This document shows, one piece after another, positions 18,470 through 27,485 of a DNA stretch of 64,000 nucleotides. The first letter of the stretch is position 1. The number at the start of each line of letters is the position of its first letter. The DNA is from Phycisphaerales bacterium. GTDB taxonomy: Bacteria > Planctomycetota > Phycisphaerae > Phycisphaerales > SM1A02. The stretch covers positions 62,001 to 126,000 of the forward strand of contig JAKVBU010000008.1 in the NCBI GenBank assembly GCA_022446885.1, given 5' to 3'. Made by a program: the position numbers and the translations under genes. The notes below the pieces were generated by a model. The model was not told the origin of the DNA and did not search any database. It saw only the letters and a program-made list of their open reading frames with translations.

Positions 18470-18975
18470 TGGGTGCATGCTCCACCACATAGGTCACAGA
18501 TCGTCAGAAAGACACCGGGCCCGGCGCCCGCAAAGGCGATGTAGGCGCATGCAGCGGCAATCGGCCAGTTCTTCCAGGCGCTGGTCACGTGCCCAAGCGT
18601 GCCCAACTGGGCAATCTCAGTCACCTCTCCCGATCGATCAGATGCATGCTCTGCAAGTGTCTGAATTCGTCGGGCCAAGGCCTTGTGCACGAATGCCCCG
18701 CCAATGCAGTAGAGCGCAAGTGCCGCAGCTCCGACGCGGGGAAAGATGCCCACGGCCACCGACAGGGCGCCCAACGCCATCACGAGGAGGCCGATGATTG
18801 TCGTGCAGCGGGCCATGGGAAACACCAGCGCCGTCGTCTGAACGGTCGCCTGGAAATTTCGGATCAATCCCGGCAGGGGCCACAAGAAGATCCAGGCGAT
18901 GCCTGCTCGCAACAGGTTCATGCCGAACGCTGCTGCGGAGTCAGATGTACAACAAGCTGAGGCAATCAGATCCAC
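18466..18975 (-). CDS. DoxX-like membrane protein
   Basis: 169 aa with about four hydrophobic helices (GMNLLRAGIAWIFLWPLPG, TTIIGLLVMALGALSVAVGIF, VGAAALALYCIGGAFVHKAL, WPIAAACAYIAFAGAGPGVFL), the arrangement of DoxX/DoxD-type small membrane proteins. Cys residues cluster at the N-terminus (ACC) and C-terminus (CDLCGGAC). It is co-transcribed with the CMD gene (4-bp overlap) and divergent from the acetolactate synthase gene, 49 bp away. Function not known. Confidence 0.75.
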   Translation of the reverse strand: MDLIASACCTSDSAAAFGMNLLRAGIAWIFLWPLPGLIRNFQATVQTTALVFPMARCTTIIGLLVMALGALSVAVGIFPRVGAAALALYCIGGAFVHKALARRIQTLAEHASDRSGEVTEIAQLGTLGHVTSAWKNWPIAAACAYIAFAGAGPGVFLTICDLCGGACTQ

Positions 18976-19012
18976 TGCAGTCTCCTATCATCGTCTGCAG
19001 CCTACCAATTTC

Positions 19013-19018
19013 AGGAGG
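19013..19018 (+). promoter_or_regulatory. Shine-Dalgarno AGGAGG of the acetolactate synthase gene
   Basis: A perfect AGGAGG lies 6 bases before ATG 19025 and selects this start over an in-frame extension to 18899, which would overlap the divergent membrane gene. Confidence 0.65.
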
Positions 19019-19024
19019 GACCAC

Positions 19025-20695
19025 ATGTTCGACAAGTCTTTCGAGGGGCTCAATGGTGCTGAACTTCTGGTGACGTGCCTGGAGCATGCCGGCGTCACGC
19101 ATGTCTTCGGCATTCCCGGCGCCAAAGTCGATCCTGTGTTTGAAGCGCTTGCTGACTCGTCCATCGAAGTCGTGGTGTGCCGCCACGAGCAGAATGCCGG
19201 CTTCATGGCCGGAGTGATGGGTCGACTGACCGGCCGGCCCGGTGTGTGCATCGGAACGTCAGGGCCGGGCACGTCGAACTTCTGTACCGCCATGATTACG
19301 GCCACAACAGAGGGAGATCCGGTGGTCTGTCTGAGCGGCGCTGTGCCCCAGCGCATGCGGCATCAGAAGACGCACCAGTCGATGGACAACGTCGGGCTCA
19401 TGCAGCCGGTCACCAAATTCGCCCATGAAGTGAGTTCCGCTGACGCAGTGCCGGAGTTGATTGCCGAGGCCTTTCGGGCGGCGCTCTCGCCTCGGCAGGG
19501 GGCGGCCTACTTGTCACTGCCCTATGACGTCATGCTCGCTCAAGCGAGTGGGGGGCCCTTGCACATGGCCCCGCCGTCCCAGGGGGCGGCCGACTCGGCA
19601 GCGATCGAGCGGGCGGTATCCATGATCGAGCAGGCAACCTGCCCGGTGTTGCTTGCGGGCATGAGTGCCACCGCTCCGGCTGCAGCAGAGGCCTTTGCTG
19701 GGTTGTTGCGTGATCGCCCCATGCCCGTCGTGGGCACCTGGGAGGCAGCGGGGCTCGTGCCGCGTGATCTGCTGGGGTGTTTCTTCGGCCGCGTGGGCCT
19801 GTTCCACAATCAGCCCGGCGACCAACTGCTGTCGCAGGCGGACCTGATCGTGACGGTGGGCTTTGATCCGGTGGAGTACGACCCGTCCATTTGGAACGCT
19901 GGCAGGCAGGGGGCCATCGTGCACATCGATGCGATTGAGTCAGATTCAGATGTGCACTATCAGCCCCAAGAAGAACTCGTGGGTGATCTTGCTTCAACGA
20001 TCGAAGCGATTCGATTGGGCTTGGGTGAGATCCCCTCAGTAGATGAACGGCCGGGCATTGAGCCGATTCGATCGGCTGTTGAAGCACAGAGAAGTCTGCC
20101 AGCGTGCCATAAGGCCATGCCCATTCATCCTGCTCTGCTGGTCGGGCATGTGCAGGCAGCGGTGGATGACGACACCATTGTGATCTGCGATGTGGGCTCG
20201 CACTACATTTGGATGGGGCGTCACTTCCTGTGTCACCGTCCTCGGCACCTGCTCTTTTCCAATGGTCAGCAGACACTGGGGGTGGCGCTGCCGTGGGCGA
20301 TTGGTGCCTGCTTGTCCCGGCCAGAAGCGCAGGTGCTGTCAATGTCTGGCGACGGTGGCTTCCTGTTCTCGGCCCAGGCGCTCGAGACTGCAGTTCGTCT
20401 GGGCTGCAATCTCACCCATCTGGTGTGGCGTGATGGCCGCTACGACATGGTGGCATTCCAGCAGCGCATGAAGTACGGCCGAGACTGCGGCGTGGACTTC
20501 GGCGAGCCCGACATCGTGGCATTTGCCGAGAGTTTCGGCGCAAAGGGGCTGCGGCTGGAAACGCCAGATCAACTGCCCGAGCTCATTCGAACAGGAATGA
20601 GCATGCCTGGACCTGTGCTCATCGATGTGCCTGTGGACTACTCGGACAACATTGATCTGGCAAAGACGATGCGTGAGTCGCCCAGATCCCACTGA
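19025..20695 (+). CDS. alsS: Acetolactate synthase, catabolic (AlsS-like)
   Basis: 556 aa, a thiamine-diphosphate enzyme condensing two pyruvates to 2-acetolactate and CO2. The N-terminus HVFGIPGAKVDPVFEAL and the active-site Glu55 in RHEQNAGFMAG match Bacillus AlsS more closely than anabolic IlvB. The cofactor region SGDGGFLFSAQALE is followed by LVWRDGRYDMVAFQQ, and the C-terminus IDVPVDYSDNIDLA is nearly that of AlsS. There is no small regulatory subunit (ilvN) or alsD next to it, so it stands alone here. Soluble and cytoplasmic. A repeat array and the dockerin-tailed gene follow. Confidence 0.9.
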   Translation: MFDKSFEGLNGAELLVTCLEHAGVTHVFGIPGAKVDPVFEALADSSIEVVVCRHEQNAGFMAGVMGRLTGRPGVCIGTSGPGTSNFCTAMITATTEGDPVVCLSGAVPQRMRHQKTHQSMDNVGLMQPVTKFAHEVSSADAVPELIAEAFRAALSPRQGAAYLSLPYDVMLAQASGGPLHMAPPSQGAADSAAIERAVSMIEQATCPVLLAGMSATAPAAAEAFAGLLRDRPMPVVGTWEAAGLVPRDLLGCFFGRVGLFHNQPGDQLLSQADLIVTVGFDPVEYDPSIWNAGRQGAIVHIDAIESDSDVHYQPQEELVGDLASTIEAIRLGLGEIPSVDERPGIEPIRSAVEAQRSLPACHKAMPIHPALLVGHVQAAVDDDTIVICDVGSHYIWMGRHFLCHRPRHLLFSNGQQTLGVALPWAIGACLSRPEAQVLSMSGDGGFLFSAQALETAVRLGCNLTHLVWRDGRYDMVAFQQRMKYGRDCGVDFGEPDIVAFAESFGAKGLRLETPDQLPELIRTGMSMPGPVLIDVPVDYSDNIDLAKTMRESPRSH

Positions 20696-20744
20696 CTCAG
20701 GCTGACTGGCTCAGGTTGATTGGCTCGGCGTGATTGGCGCAGGG
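20693..20744 (+). repeat. 14-bp tandem repeat, three full units plus a partial
   Basis: Units TGACTGGCTCAGGT (20703), TGATTGGCTCGGCG (20717) and TGATTGGCGCAGGG (20731) follow a partial unit TGACTCAGGC that overlaps the acetolactate synthase stop. The array fills most of the gap before the dockerin-tailed gene. Confidence 0.75.
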
Positions 20745-20791
20745 CGACGTATAGTTGGTGCTGGCAATGCTCAGCCTGAGGAGGAGATCGA

Positions 20792-22186
20792 ATGACAACA
20801 GTCAATAGTGAGTTCGTCACGTGTTGTTTGGCGGTGTGTTCCATGGGTGTGGTCTCATCGAGTGCGTTGGCAGCGGATGATCTGTTGCTTTGGGTGGAGG
20901 GCAATCCACCAGTCTGGAGTCAGGTGGAGCATTGGGTGATCGGTGGGGGTGATGCTCATGTGCCCACCGGTGAGATCGTGTTTCGGTTGATCGATCCGGA
21001 GGCAGCAGGTGGGGCGGGTGAGCCGTGGGACCTCTCCAACGGCATGCAGACGCAGATCATCGCTTGCATCAAGAGTCTCAGGGATGGTGGGTTCACCGGC
21101 GACATTCATGTTGTGCCCTACTTCGGCGATGGCGCCTGGAATTGGGTGCCCGCAGCCGGGGCGGTGACCCAGCCGTGGGAGGCGCCCTTTCAGTGGGTGA
21201 TCGAGGCCAACTCGCTTCTGGCAGGTAACGCGGTTGCGGCGGGTATCAAGAGCGTCACGCTTGAGAGTGAGAACAGCAGTGGCATCGTTCTTGTGAACGA
21301 CAATCAGCTGTTGCAGATGCAGCAGTATCAACAGTCGATCTGGCCGACGCTGTCGCAGGACCCCGCGTTTGTGGCCATGTCTGCAACGCGGGCCTGGACG
21401 GCGGCTGCCATCGCCATCCGATGGACGACCACCACTGACGGCCTCGGTGATGCGCCCGGCTACTATCAGGAGCCGCCGATGTGCCGGGTTGCGTTGCAGT
21501 GCTACAACATGACCAAGGTGTGTGACATCACGGGAGGGGATTCCGTGACGTTCAATGATGCCTATGCCGCCGGGGCCTCCATCACCGACCCCGTTCCGGC
21601 TGCGCCCGACACCATCTACACCTTGGCTGCTGTGGCGACCGATCCTGTGACGACCATTCTGGATCCACCGGATGTGGCTTGTCCGTCTTCGGCTACGCCT
21701 GCAGGGTTCGGCTTTCTCGTAGGCAACAAAACGCCGCCTGGCGACATGGAGGGCAAGGACCTCTCGGGCGTGACCTTCATGTTCAGCATCGAGTCTGTCA
21801 GCGCTGAGCGGGGGATCATCGATGCATTTGGAACGTGGGATGGAACAGGTGGCCGTGCTGGTGTGAGTGAGTTTGCGTCCTTCATCGACATGTTCGAGGC
21901 GAGTTTCATGAACTGGTGGAATCCCAGTGGGCATCCACCACAAAGTCACTATCCGGGCTTTGGCATGTTTCCGGATCTCTCCGTTCGGGTGCCCGACAGT
22001 TGGTGGGCCAACGGCAATGGGGGGCCCTGCGGGGCGGATCTAAGTGGAGATGGCGTGATCGACGTGCAGGATCTCGATCTGGTGCTGGCCGATTGGGGCA
22101 CAGCCGAGGGCGATGTGACCGGCGATGGCATCACGACCATTCTCGACGTGCTTGAAGTGCTGATGGCGTGGGGGGCCTGCCCATGA
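20792..22186 (+). CDS. Secreted protein with C-terminal dockerin-like tail
   Basis: 464 aa. Start ATG 20792 is preceded by GAGGAGGAGAT. A signal peptide covers about residues 1-27 (cleavage near SALAAD). The main domain (about 28-405) is unfamiliar, rich in Trp and Gly; WVIGGGDAHVPTGEIVFRLI and DGGFTGDIHVVPYFGDGAWNW look like a secreted glycoside-hydrolase-like or binding fold, but I cannot name it. The tail has two EF-hand-like calcium loops (DLSGDGVIDVQDLDLVLADWG and DVTGDGITTILDVLEVLMAWG) and ends ACP. The same tail type recurs in four other places in the window. Confidence 0.85.
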   Translation: MTTVNSEFVTCCLAVCSMGVVSSSALAADDLLLWVEGNPPVWSQVEHWVIGGGDAHVPTGEIVFRLIDPEAAGGAGEPWDLSNGMQTQIIACIKSLRDGGFTGDIHVVPYFGDGAWNWVPAAGAVTQPWEAPFQWVIEANSLLAGNAVAAGIKSVTLESENSSGIVLVNDNQLLQMQQYQQSIWPTLSQDPAFVAMSATRAWTAAAIAIRWTTTTDGLGDAPGYYQEPPMCRVALQCYNMTKVCDITGGDSVTFNDAYAAGASITDPVPAAPDTIYTLAAVATDPVTTILDPPDVACPSSATPAGFGFLVGNKTPPGDMEGKDLSGVTFMFSIESVSAERGIIDAFGTWDGTGGRAGVSEFASFIDMFEASFMNWWNPSGHPPQSHYPGFGMFPDLSVRVPDSWWANGNGGPCGADLSGDGVIDVQDLDLVLADWGTAEGDVTGDGITTILDVLEVLMAWGACP

Positions 22187-22303
22187 AGTCAGCGGGGTCA
22201 CTGACCAGCGTCGAAGGTTCGTCTTGCTCCAACCAGCGATCGAGGCTCAGGCGGCAGGCCCGCATCAGTTGCAGCTCGTGAACACGCTACAGAGAAGTCA
22301 GCT

Positions 22304-22663
22304 CTAGCGACGCCGCCTATGGCTGCACAGGCCCAAGATGGCGAAGCCGGCAAGTGCGCTTGGCGCAGGCAGGGTCATGGTAAACGTGCCCTCGCCACTC
22401 CAGTCATTGGTGTAGTGGACGCCGTCGGTCCAGTGCGTATGGTCCGCATAGCCCTGGGTGCCGTAGATCTGGATCTCCCAGTCGCCAGCCTCGAGCCACC
22501 CGAGCGCATCGACCCCTTCAGAGATGCCGTTGTAGAACACGTAGCCCGTGGTGTTGTTTGTGATCCTCAGGGCCACATTGCCGGTGCCCACCCAGCGCTG
22601 AGGCAGGTCATCCAGAGCGGTCAGCAGCAGGCATGCGGGCGCCGTCATCAGGGTGAGAGCCAT
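22304..22663 (-). CDS. Small exported protein with PEP-CTERM-like tail
   Basis: 119 aa. The N-terminus is short and hydrophobic. The C-terminus reads LPAPSALAGFAILGLCSHRRRR, the Pro-x-Pro / hydrophobic helix / Arg cluster plan of PEP-CTERM-type sorting signals. The core (VALRITNNTTGYVFYNG, WEIQIYGTQGYADHTHW) looks like a small beta-sandwich. It is divergent from the sulfatase gene (71 bp between). No exosortase is in the window. Function unknown; it may be a truncated member of a larger PEP-CTERM family, since most are longer. Confidence 0.65.
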   Translation of the reverse strand: MALTLMTAPACLLLTALDDLPQRWVGTGNVALRITNNTTGYVFYNGISEGVDALGWLEAGDWEIQIYGTQGYADHTHWTDGVHYTNDWSGEGTFTMTLPAPSALAGFAILGLCSHRRRR

Positions 22664-22734
22664 GTCTCAAGCCTATCCGAGCATGGCCATTTCTCGGCGC
22701 CTGTAGCATTCAAACCACAGGAGATGGCCCCACC

Positions 22735-24282
22735 ATGTTGATTGCGTGCCTGTTGTCCACGATTGGGGCCCAAAGTGCACCGGCTCGAGAGGTCGAGACC
22801 AGGCCCAACATCATCATGCTCTTTACCGATGATCAGCGGGAGGGCACGTTCAGCGCCGATGGGCATCCATTCCACCAAACCCCCAACTTCGATGCCCTCA
22901 TCGGTGAGTCAATTCGATTCGACACCACCTACACGGCAACCCCGGTGTGCTCACCAAGCCGCGTGAGTTTGCTGACTGGTCTGTCCGAACGCACACACGG
23001 CGTGGGATTCGGTACGGCCTATGCACTCAACGAAGCACAGTGGGCCACCACCTATCCGGCGCTGCTGCAGGCAGCGGGCTACTTCACCGGGTTCATCGGA
23101 AAATTCGGTGTCGAGTACTACACCTTCAGAGGGCAAGCCGCTGATCGCTTTGACTTCTGGTGGGGGCATGATGGCTGGACCAAGTTCCTGCCCAAGCAAC
23201 ATGGTGGAGGCGCGTGCAAGCCCTATCACCGGGCCGAGGCCGACATCATCACACCGATCATGGGCGAGGCTATGGCCGCATTTCTCGATGCGGTACCCGA
23301 GGGTAAACCGTTCTGCCTCTCAGTCAGTTTCAACGTGCCCCATGGATCGCAAGCGACGAGCATGCACACCGGCTACGAGGGTTGGCATCGGATGACACGG
23401 CCTGCCAATGAAAACCCGGCGCTTGCAGGAAGCCCCTTCTACGACACATTGCACCGTGACGAGACAGTGGAGATTCCCCAACAGACAGCCACCGACCCGT
23501 ATGCACACATCCCCGAGCGAATCCAGCAACAGGACAAGGGCCGTCGCAATCAGGTGTACGACTACAACTACACCCGCGAGACGAATCTGGAACATCACAT
23601 TCGATACGGGCAGATGATCGCCGGCCTCGACCATGTGTTGGGTGAATTGCTCGCCGACCTGGACAGACGCCACTTGCGCGACAACACCGTCATTCTCTTT
23701 GGCAGTGACCACGGCCTGCTCATGGGTGAGTACGGCATGGGCGGCAAGGCGCTGCTGTACGAGTTGGCGGCTCGCATTCCCTGCTTCGTTTTCGACCCGA
23801 CCGTTTCTGAAACCCGTGGCGGCGCGACCGTCAGCGAACTCGTCACGAGCACCGATCTGACGGCAACCATGCTCGACTACGCCGCGGTGGAAGCGTCAGA
23901 GGCCATCGAGGGCAAGAGCCTGCGGCCATTGATCGAGGGTGATGATGTGCTTTGGCGTGACGAACTTTTTCTGGAAAGCCTGTTCGTGCTGCGCGACACC
24001 CCTTTTCAGGAGGGTGTGCGCCGCGGCAATTGGAAGTACATCCGGATGTTCGACGGGGTCAACGGCTGGGATGAGTCCGACATCAACTTCGCCGGGCGAT
24101 CGCCAGAGTTCGAGATGCTCTTCAATCTCAAAGCAGATCCCGGTGAACAACAGAATCTGATTGATGATCTCGCTGACTCGCCCGTGCTGGCGGATCTGCG
24201 AGCCCGTTGTGCGAACTTGTCCGAGGCGGCCAACGCCCGTCGGCAGGCTTATATGCAGGCCGTTTTGCCCACTCGCCGCTGA
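22735..24282 (+). CDS. Secreted type I (formylglycine) sulfatase
   Basis: 515 aa. A signal peptide covers about residues 1-17. The family N-terminus RPNIIMLFTDDQR supplies the two metal-binding Asp residues; CSPSR at Cys72 is the C-x-P-S-R site converted to formylglycine; LFGSDHGLLMGEYGMGGK matches the second metal site. It would hydrolyse sulfate esters, probably on algal polysaccharides or another sulfated organic substrate, in the periplasm. Start ATG 22735 follows CAGGAGATGG. A second sulfatase follows after 71 bp. No maturase (FGE or anSME) lies in this window. Confidence 0.92.
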   Translation: MLIACLLSTIGAQSAPAREVETRPNIIMLFTDDQREGTFSADGHPFHQTPNFDALIGESIRFDTTYTATPVCSPSRVSLLTGLSERTHGVGFGTAYALNEAQWATTYPALLQAAGYFTGFIGKFGVEYYTFRGQAADRFDFWWGHDGWTKFLPKQHGGGACKPYHRAEADIITPIMGEAMAAFLDAVPEGKPFCLSVSFNVPHGSQATSMHTGYEGWHRMTRPANENPALAGSPFYDTLHRDETVEIPQQTATDPYAHIPERIQQQDKGRRNQVYDYNYTRETNLEHHIRYGQMIAGLDHVLGELLADLDRRHLRDNTVILFGSDHGLLMGEYGMGGKALLYELAARIPCFVFDPTVSETRGGATVSELVTSTDLTATMLDYAAVEASEAIEGKSLRPLIEGDDVLWRDELFLESLFVLRDTPFQEGVRRGNWKYIRMFDGVNGWDESDINFAGRSPEFEMLFNLKADPGEQQNLIDDLADSPVLADLRARCANLSEAANARRQAYMQAVLPTRR

Positions 24283-24353
24283 GTCTCAGGCATGCGACAT
24301 GGACCAATCAGTGGGATCTTGTTGAGCCTGTCCATTCCGGCATAGCCTGTGGC

Positions 24354-25838
24354 ATGTTTGTTGCTGCACTGTTGGCTACGGCGTCGATCGCCACCCCTTT
24401 GCCACCTCGAAACATTGTCGTGATTCTGGCCGACGACATGGGGCTTGCGTCACTGCACGCTGCGCATCCTGACTCCGGTTTGCCCACACCGCATCTGGAT
24501 GCACTTCGCTCGCAGGGCATGTCGTTCACCGACGCCCACAGCCCCTCGGCCGTGTGTTCACCGACCCGCTACGGCTTGCTCACCGGGCGGTACGCCTGGC
24601 GTACCCACATGAAGCATGGCATCGTGCCCAAGTGGGGGCCGCCGCTGATCGACAGAGATCGCAAGACGCTTGCCGACATCGCCTCCGAGGCGGGCCTGCA
24701 CACGGCGTGCATCGGTAAGTGGCATCTGGGGTGGCGTTGGCCTGCTACCGGCGGGGGCACGACGCGAGTGGGTGCCGACGTGGACTGGCAAGCGACCATC
24801 GGAGGTGGCCCACTGGAGGCCGGCTTCGATTACTACTTCGGCGACGACGTGCCCAACTGGCCGCCCTATGTGTGGATCGAGAACGACCGAGCGCTCGGGA
24901 TACCCAGCGTGATCATGGAAGAGGACGACGCCAATGGCGTGCGGCGCGGGCTGGCGATGGAAGATTGGTCCCTGGAGGCGGTGCTGCCGGAGTTGACTCG
25001 CCGGTGCGTTCACTACATCCGCGACCGGGCTGCGGCAGACGAGCCCTTCTTGCTCTTTTACGCCATGACGTCGCCGCACACACCCATCAATCCATCTCAG
25101 ACGTGGATCGGGCAAAGTGGCGTCAGCCCCTACGCCGACTTCCTGCTGGAGACCGATTGGTCGGTAGGGCAGGTGCTGCGGGCCCTCGATCAGTACGGAT
25201 TGAGCGATGACACACTCGTCATCTTCACCGCTGACAACGGTACGTCGCCCAAGTGCAACTTCAAGACGCTGAAGGATGGTGGTGTGGACCTGCGGGGCCA
25301 GTGGCGAGGTATGAAGGCCGACATCTTCGAAGGTGGACACCGTGTGCCGTTTCTCGTGCGGTGGCCAGGTGTGGTTCCGGCAGGGGCAACCTGCGATGAG
25401 TGCGTGTGCCTGAGCGACATCATGGCGACAGTGGCTGCGGCATTGCGTGTGCCGGTGCCCGCCGACGCCGCCGAGGACAGCGAGAGTCTGCTGGGGCAGT
25501 TGAGGGGCGAGTGTGACCAACGTGATCGGGCCATCGTGCATCACTCCTCACGGGGGCGATTTGCGATTCGATCAGGATGCTGGAAACTCATCTGCTGCGC
25601 TGGCTCAGGGGGGTGGACCCCGCCCGCCGGAGACGACCAGGCGCGAGCCCAAGGGTTGCCAAGCCTGCAGTTGTATGACCTCGATGCTGACCCATCGGAG
25701 CAGGTCAATCTCGTAGACGTCCATGGCGATCGTGTGGCATTGATGTTGTCGCTTCTGAAGACGCAGATTGAGGGTGCGGCCAACGACACCGGTGACTGGT
25801 GGAGTGCGCTGCCATGGCCGCGGCCCACCAGCCCCTGA
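24354..25838 (+). CDS. Secreted type I (formylglycine) sulfatase, second copy
   Basis: 494 aa from ATG 24354, which opens a signal peptide (FVAALLATASIATP). An upstream extension to 24207 in the same frame overlaps the previous sulfatase and is unlikely. Motifs: NIVVILADDMG (metal Asp pair), CSPTR at Cys68 (formylglycine site), GKWHLGWRW, FTADNGTSP and a closing YDLDADPSEQVNL, typical of arylsulfatase A-like enzymes. It is clearly a different subfamily from its neighbour, so the pair probably acts on different sulfate positions. No obvious Shine-Dalgarno site precedes it. Confidence 0.92.
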   Translation: MFVAALLATASIATPLPPRNIVVILADDMGLASLHAAHPDSGLPTPHLDALRSQGMSFTDAHSPSAVCSPTRYGLLTGRYAWRTHMKHGIVPKWGPPLIDRDRKTLADIASEAGLHTACIGKWHLGWRWPATGGGTTRVGADVDWQATIGGGPLEAGFDYYFGDDVPNWPPYVWIENDRALGIPSVIMEEDDANGVRRGLAMEDWSLEAVLPELTRRCVHYIRDRAAADEPFLLFYAMTSPHTPINPSQTWIGQSGVSPYADFLLETDWSVGQVLRALDQYGLSDDTLVIFTADNGTSPKCNFKTLKDGGVDLRGQWRGMKADIFEGGHRVPFLVRWPGVVPAGATCDECVCLSDIMATVAAALRVPVPADAAEDSESLLGQLRGECDQRDRAIVHHSSRGRFAIRSGCWKLICCAGSGGWTPPAGDDQARAQGLPSLQLYDLDADPSEQVNLVDVHGDRVALMLSLLKTQIEGAANDTGDWWSALPWPRPTSP

Positions 25839-26552
25839 TCAGCCGCACGCGCCCCAATTGGCGATGATGATCAGGAGGTCGCCTACATCCACCAGCCCGC
25901 TGCCGTCAACGTCGCCGCTGGAGCCTGCCGTGCCCCACTGGGCGAGCACCGTGAGCAGATCATCAGTGTCTACTAGACCGTTGTCATCGGTGTCGCCGAG
26001 GCATGGCGCTTGGTCGTGATCTATGACCACTCGGTGCTGCAGGGCGTATCGATCACTGCACCACCAGAGGCCGCTCTCGTGCCCGATTCGAGCCCAAGTA
26101 GGATCGAATCCCGGTCCCGAGCCAGTGTCGTCTTCGCTCCAGCCCCACTGAAGCGTGCCCGCATTCACACTGAGCACCAGCCAGTAGACGCTCTGGGGCG
26201 CTAGTTCGATGGTCGAAACCGGGGTGAATGAAACAGGCAGGAGATCGTCAGTGGGTCCCGAGGCGGGCACGAGCAGCGAAACCTGCTCGCCTGGCTCCAT
26301 GCCGCCATCTTCGTGCAGGGTCAGCATGATCTGGGCCCCACCTGAGCCGGCCAACATGAGATGCACCTGATCGAGGCTGTGGGACACGTCCTGTGTAGTA
26401 AATGACATGGCTACGGGCTCAGCAATGGTGCACAGCTCAATGCCCGACGTCATGTTCTCGATGTTGCTGGACAGGTCCGCACCTTCCGTGACGGCGCACG
26501 TCAGGGCCAGGCAGAAGATGCTCAGGCTGTGTTGTAACTGGAGTCGTTGCAT
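25839..26552 (-). CDS. Secreted choice-of-anchor-type protein with dockerin-like tail
   Basis: 237 aa with a signal peptide (residues about 1-24). The core (QVHLMLAGSGGAQIMLTLHEDG, TIELAPQSVYWLVLSVNAGTLQWGW) matches the small beta-sandwich called choice-of-anchor R. The tail carries two calcium loops, GDTDDNGLVDTDDLLTVLAQWG and GDVDGSGLVDVGDLLIIIANWG, and ends ACG, like the other tails in this window. It is adjacent to the sulfatase stop (convergent, no gap) and downstream of the dioxygenase gene by 16 bp on the same strand. Confidence 0.8.
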   Translation of the reverse strand: MQRLQLQHSLSIFCLALTCAVTEGADLSSNIENMTSGIELCTIAEPVAMSFTTQDVSHSLDQVHLMLAGSGGAQIMLTLHEDGGMEPGEQVSLLVPASGPTDDLLPVSFTPVSTIELAPQSVYWLVLSVNAGTLQWGWSEDDTGSGPGFDPTWARIGHESGLWWCSDRYALQHRVVIDHDQAPCLGDTDDNGLVDTDDLLTVLAQWGTAGSSGDVDGSGLVDVGDLLIIIANWGACG

Positions 26553-26568
26553 GTCGAGTCATTCATGG

Positions 26569-27390
26569 TCAGGCGAATCGGGAGACGTAGGTTGGTGCGC
26601 CGCCACCGAAATCGAGCAGGTGTTCAAGAGCGTGGGCATCGGTCGGGGTGGGTTGGCCGCTGGCTAGCGGCGCACCCGGATCAACGACCACGTTGAAGGT
26701 GGCCATGACGCGATCGCCGTTGTAGTTCGTGCGCATGACCAACGCTTCGTCGAATCCGAAGTCCTGCGCGTTGGTGACATTGGGCTGGCCCCGGGTCAGG
26801 TAGGGGTCGATCTCATCATGCACTGCGGTCGTCAACGCTTGCTCGAAGTAGAGCTGGCTGACAAAATTGAAGTCCATGATGCCATCGACGAATCGGCGTA
26901 CCCGAAAGTGCACATGAATCGTCCGGCCCGGATACCAGCCCGGAAAGACACTCAGGAACCGGACATTGCCGTGGTCATCTGCCAGTTGGTACCCACGCAG
27001 CCAGTCCACTCCATCGGTGCCCTTCTGCGACACGTCGGAGTACTGGCCCATCGCGCTGCAATGCCAGATGTCAACCCAGATGTCGCCACCTCGCAGCGGC
27101 TCACATACGCCGCTGGCGACGCTTGAGATGTTCATCGAGAGTTGCATGGGCAGGCCAGGTTGAATGGCCCCAGTCTTCGTGTCGGGCCTGATGTCCCACC
27201 GGTGCAGCATGCCATCGACCCAGAAGGGCCCGGGCGTCTGCGTCGGACTTGGCGTGCACGCAACTTGGTCAAGTGCATGGGCTGCGCCCGCTGCGCCTGC
27301 CAAGCCAATCGCTCCCAGCCGCAGCAGTGATCGCCGCGGCAACGCCCTGTCGGATGCTTCATGACTTGGATGGAGCGGCTCTTCAGGCAC
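26569..27390 (-). CDS. Tat-exported intradiol ring-cleavage dioxygenase-like protein
   Basis: 273 aa. A twin-arginine signal (PRRSLLRLGAIGLAGAAG) lies near residue 20. The ferric-site residues of intradiol dioxygenases are visible: Tyr in WHCSAMGQYSD, then Tyr, His and His in FPGWYPGRTIHVHFRV. QTPGPFWVDG is the usual N-terminal family segment. It would cleave catechol-type aromatics between the hydroxyls, but outside the cytoplasm; substrate unknown. Co-oriented with, and 16 bp upstream of, the choice-of-anchor protein. Confidence 0.88.
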   Translation of the reverse strand: MPEEPLHPSHEASDRALPRRSLLRLGAIGLAGAAGAAHALDQVACTPSPTQTPGPFWVDGMLHRWDIRPDTKTGAIQPGLPMQLSMNISSVASGVCEPLRGGDIWVDIWHCSAMGQYSDVSQKGTDGVDWLRGYQLADDHGNVRFLSVFPGWYPGRTIHVHFRVRRFVDGIMDFNFVSQLYFEQALTTAVHDEIDPYLTRGQPNVTNAQDFGFDEALVMRTNYNGDRVMATFNVVVDPGAPLASGQPTPTDAHALEHLLDFGGGAPTYVSRFA

Positions 27391-27485
27391 GAGGCATCAT
27401 TCCTTGACAACCTCAGCCTAACGTCCCCGTCGAGTGTGCAAACGGCAATCCTCGAGTTGTCTGACAAAGGCCTTGTGAGCGGGCC

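Noticed and set aside
24207-24353. Longer start of the second sulfatase
   Set aside because: It would overlap the first sulfatase and precede the signal peptide; ATG 24354 fits better.
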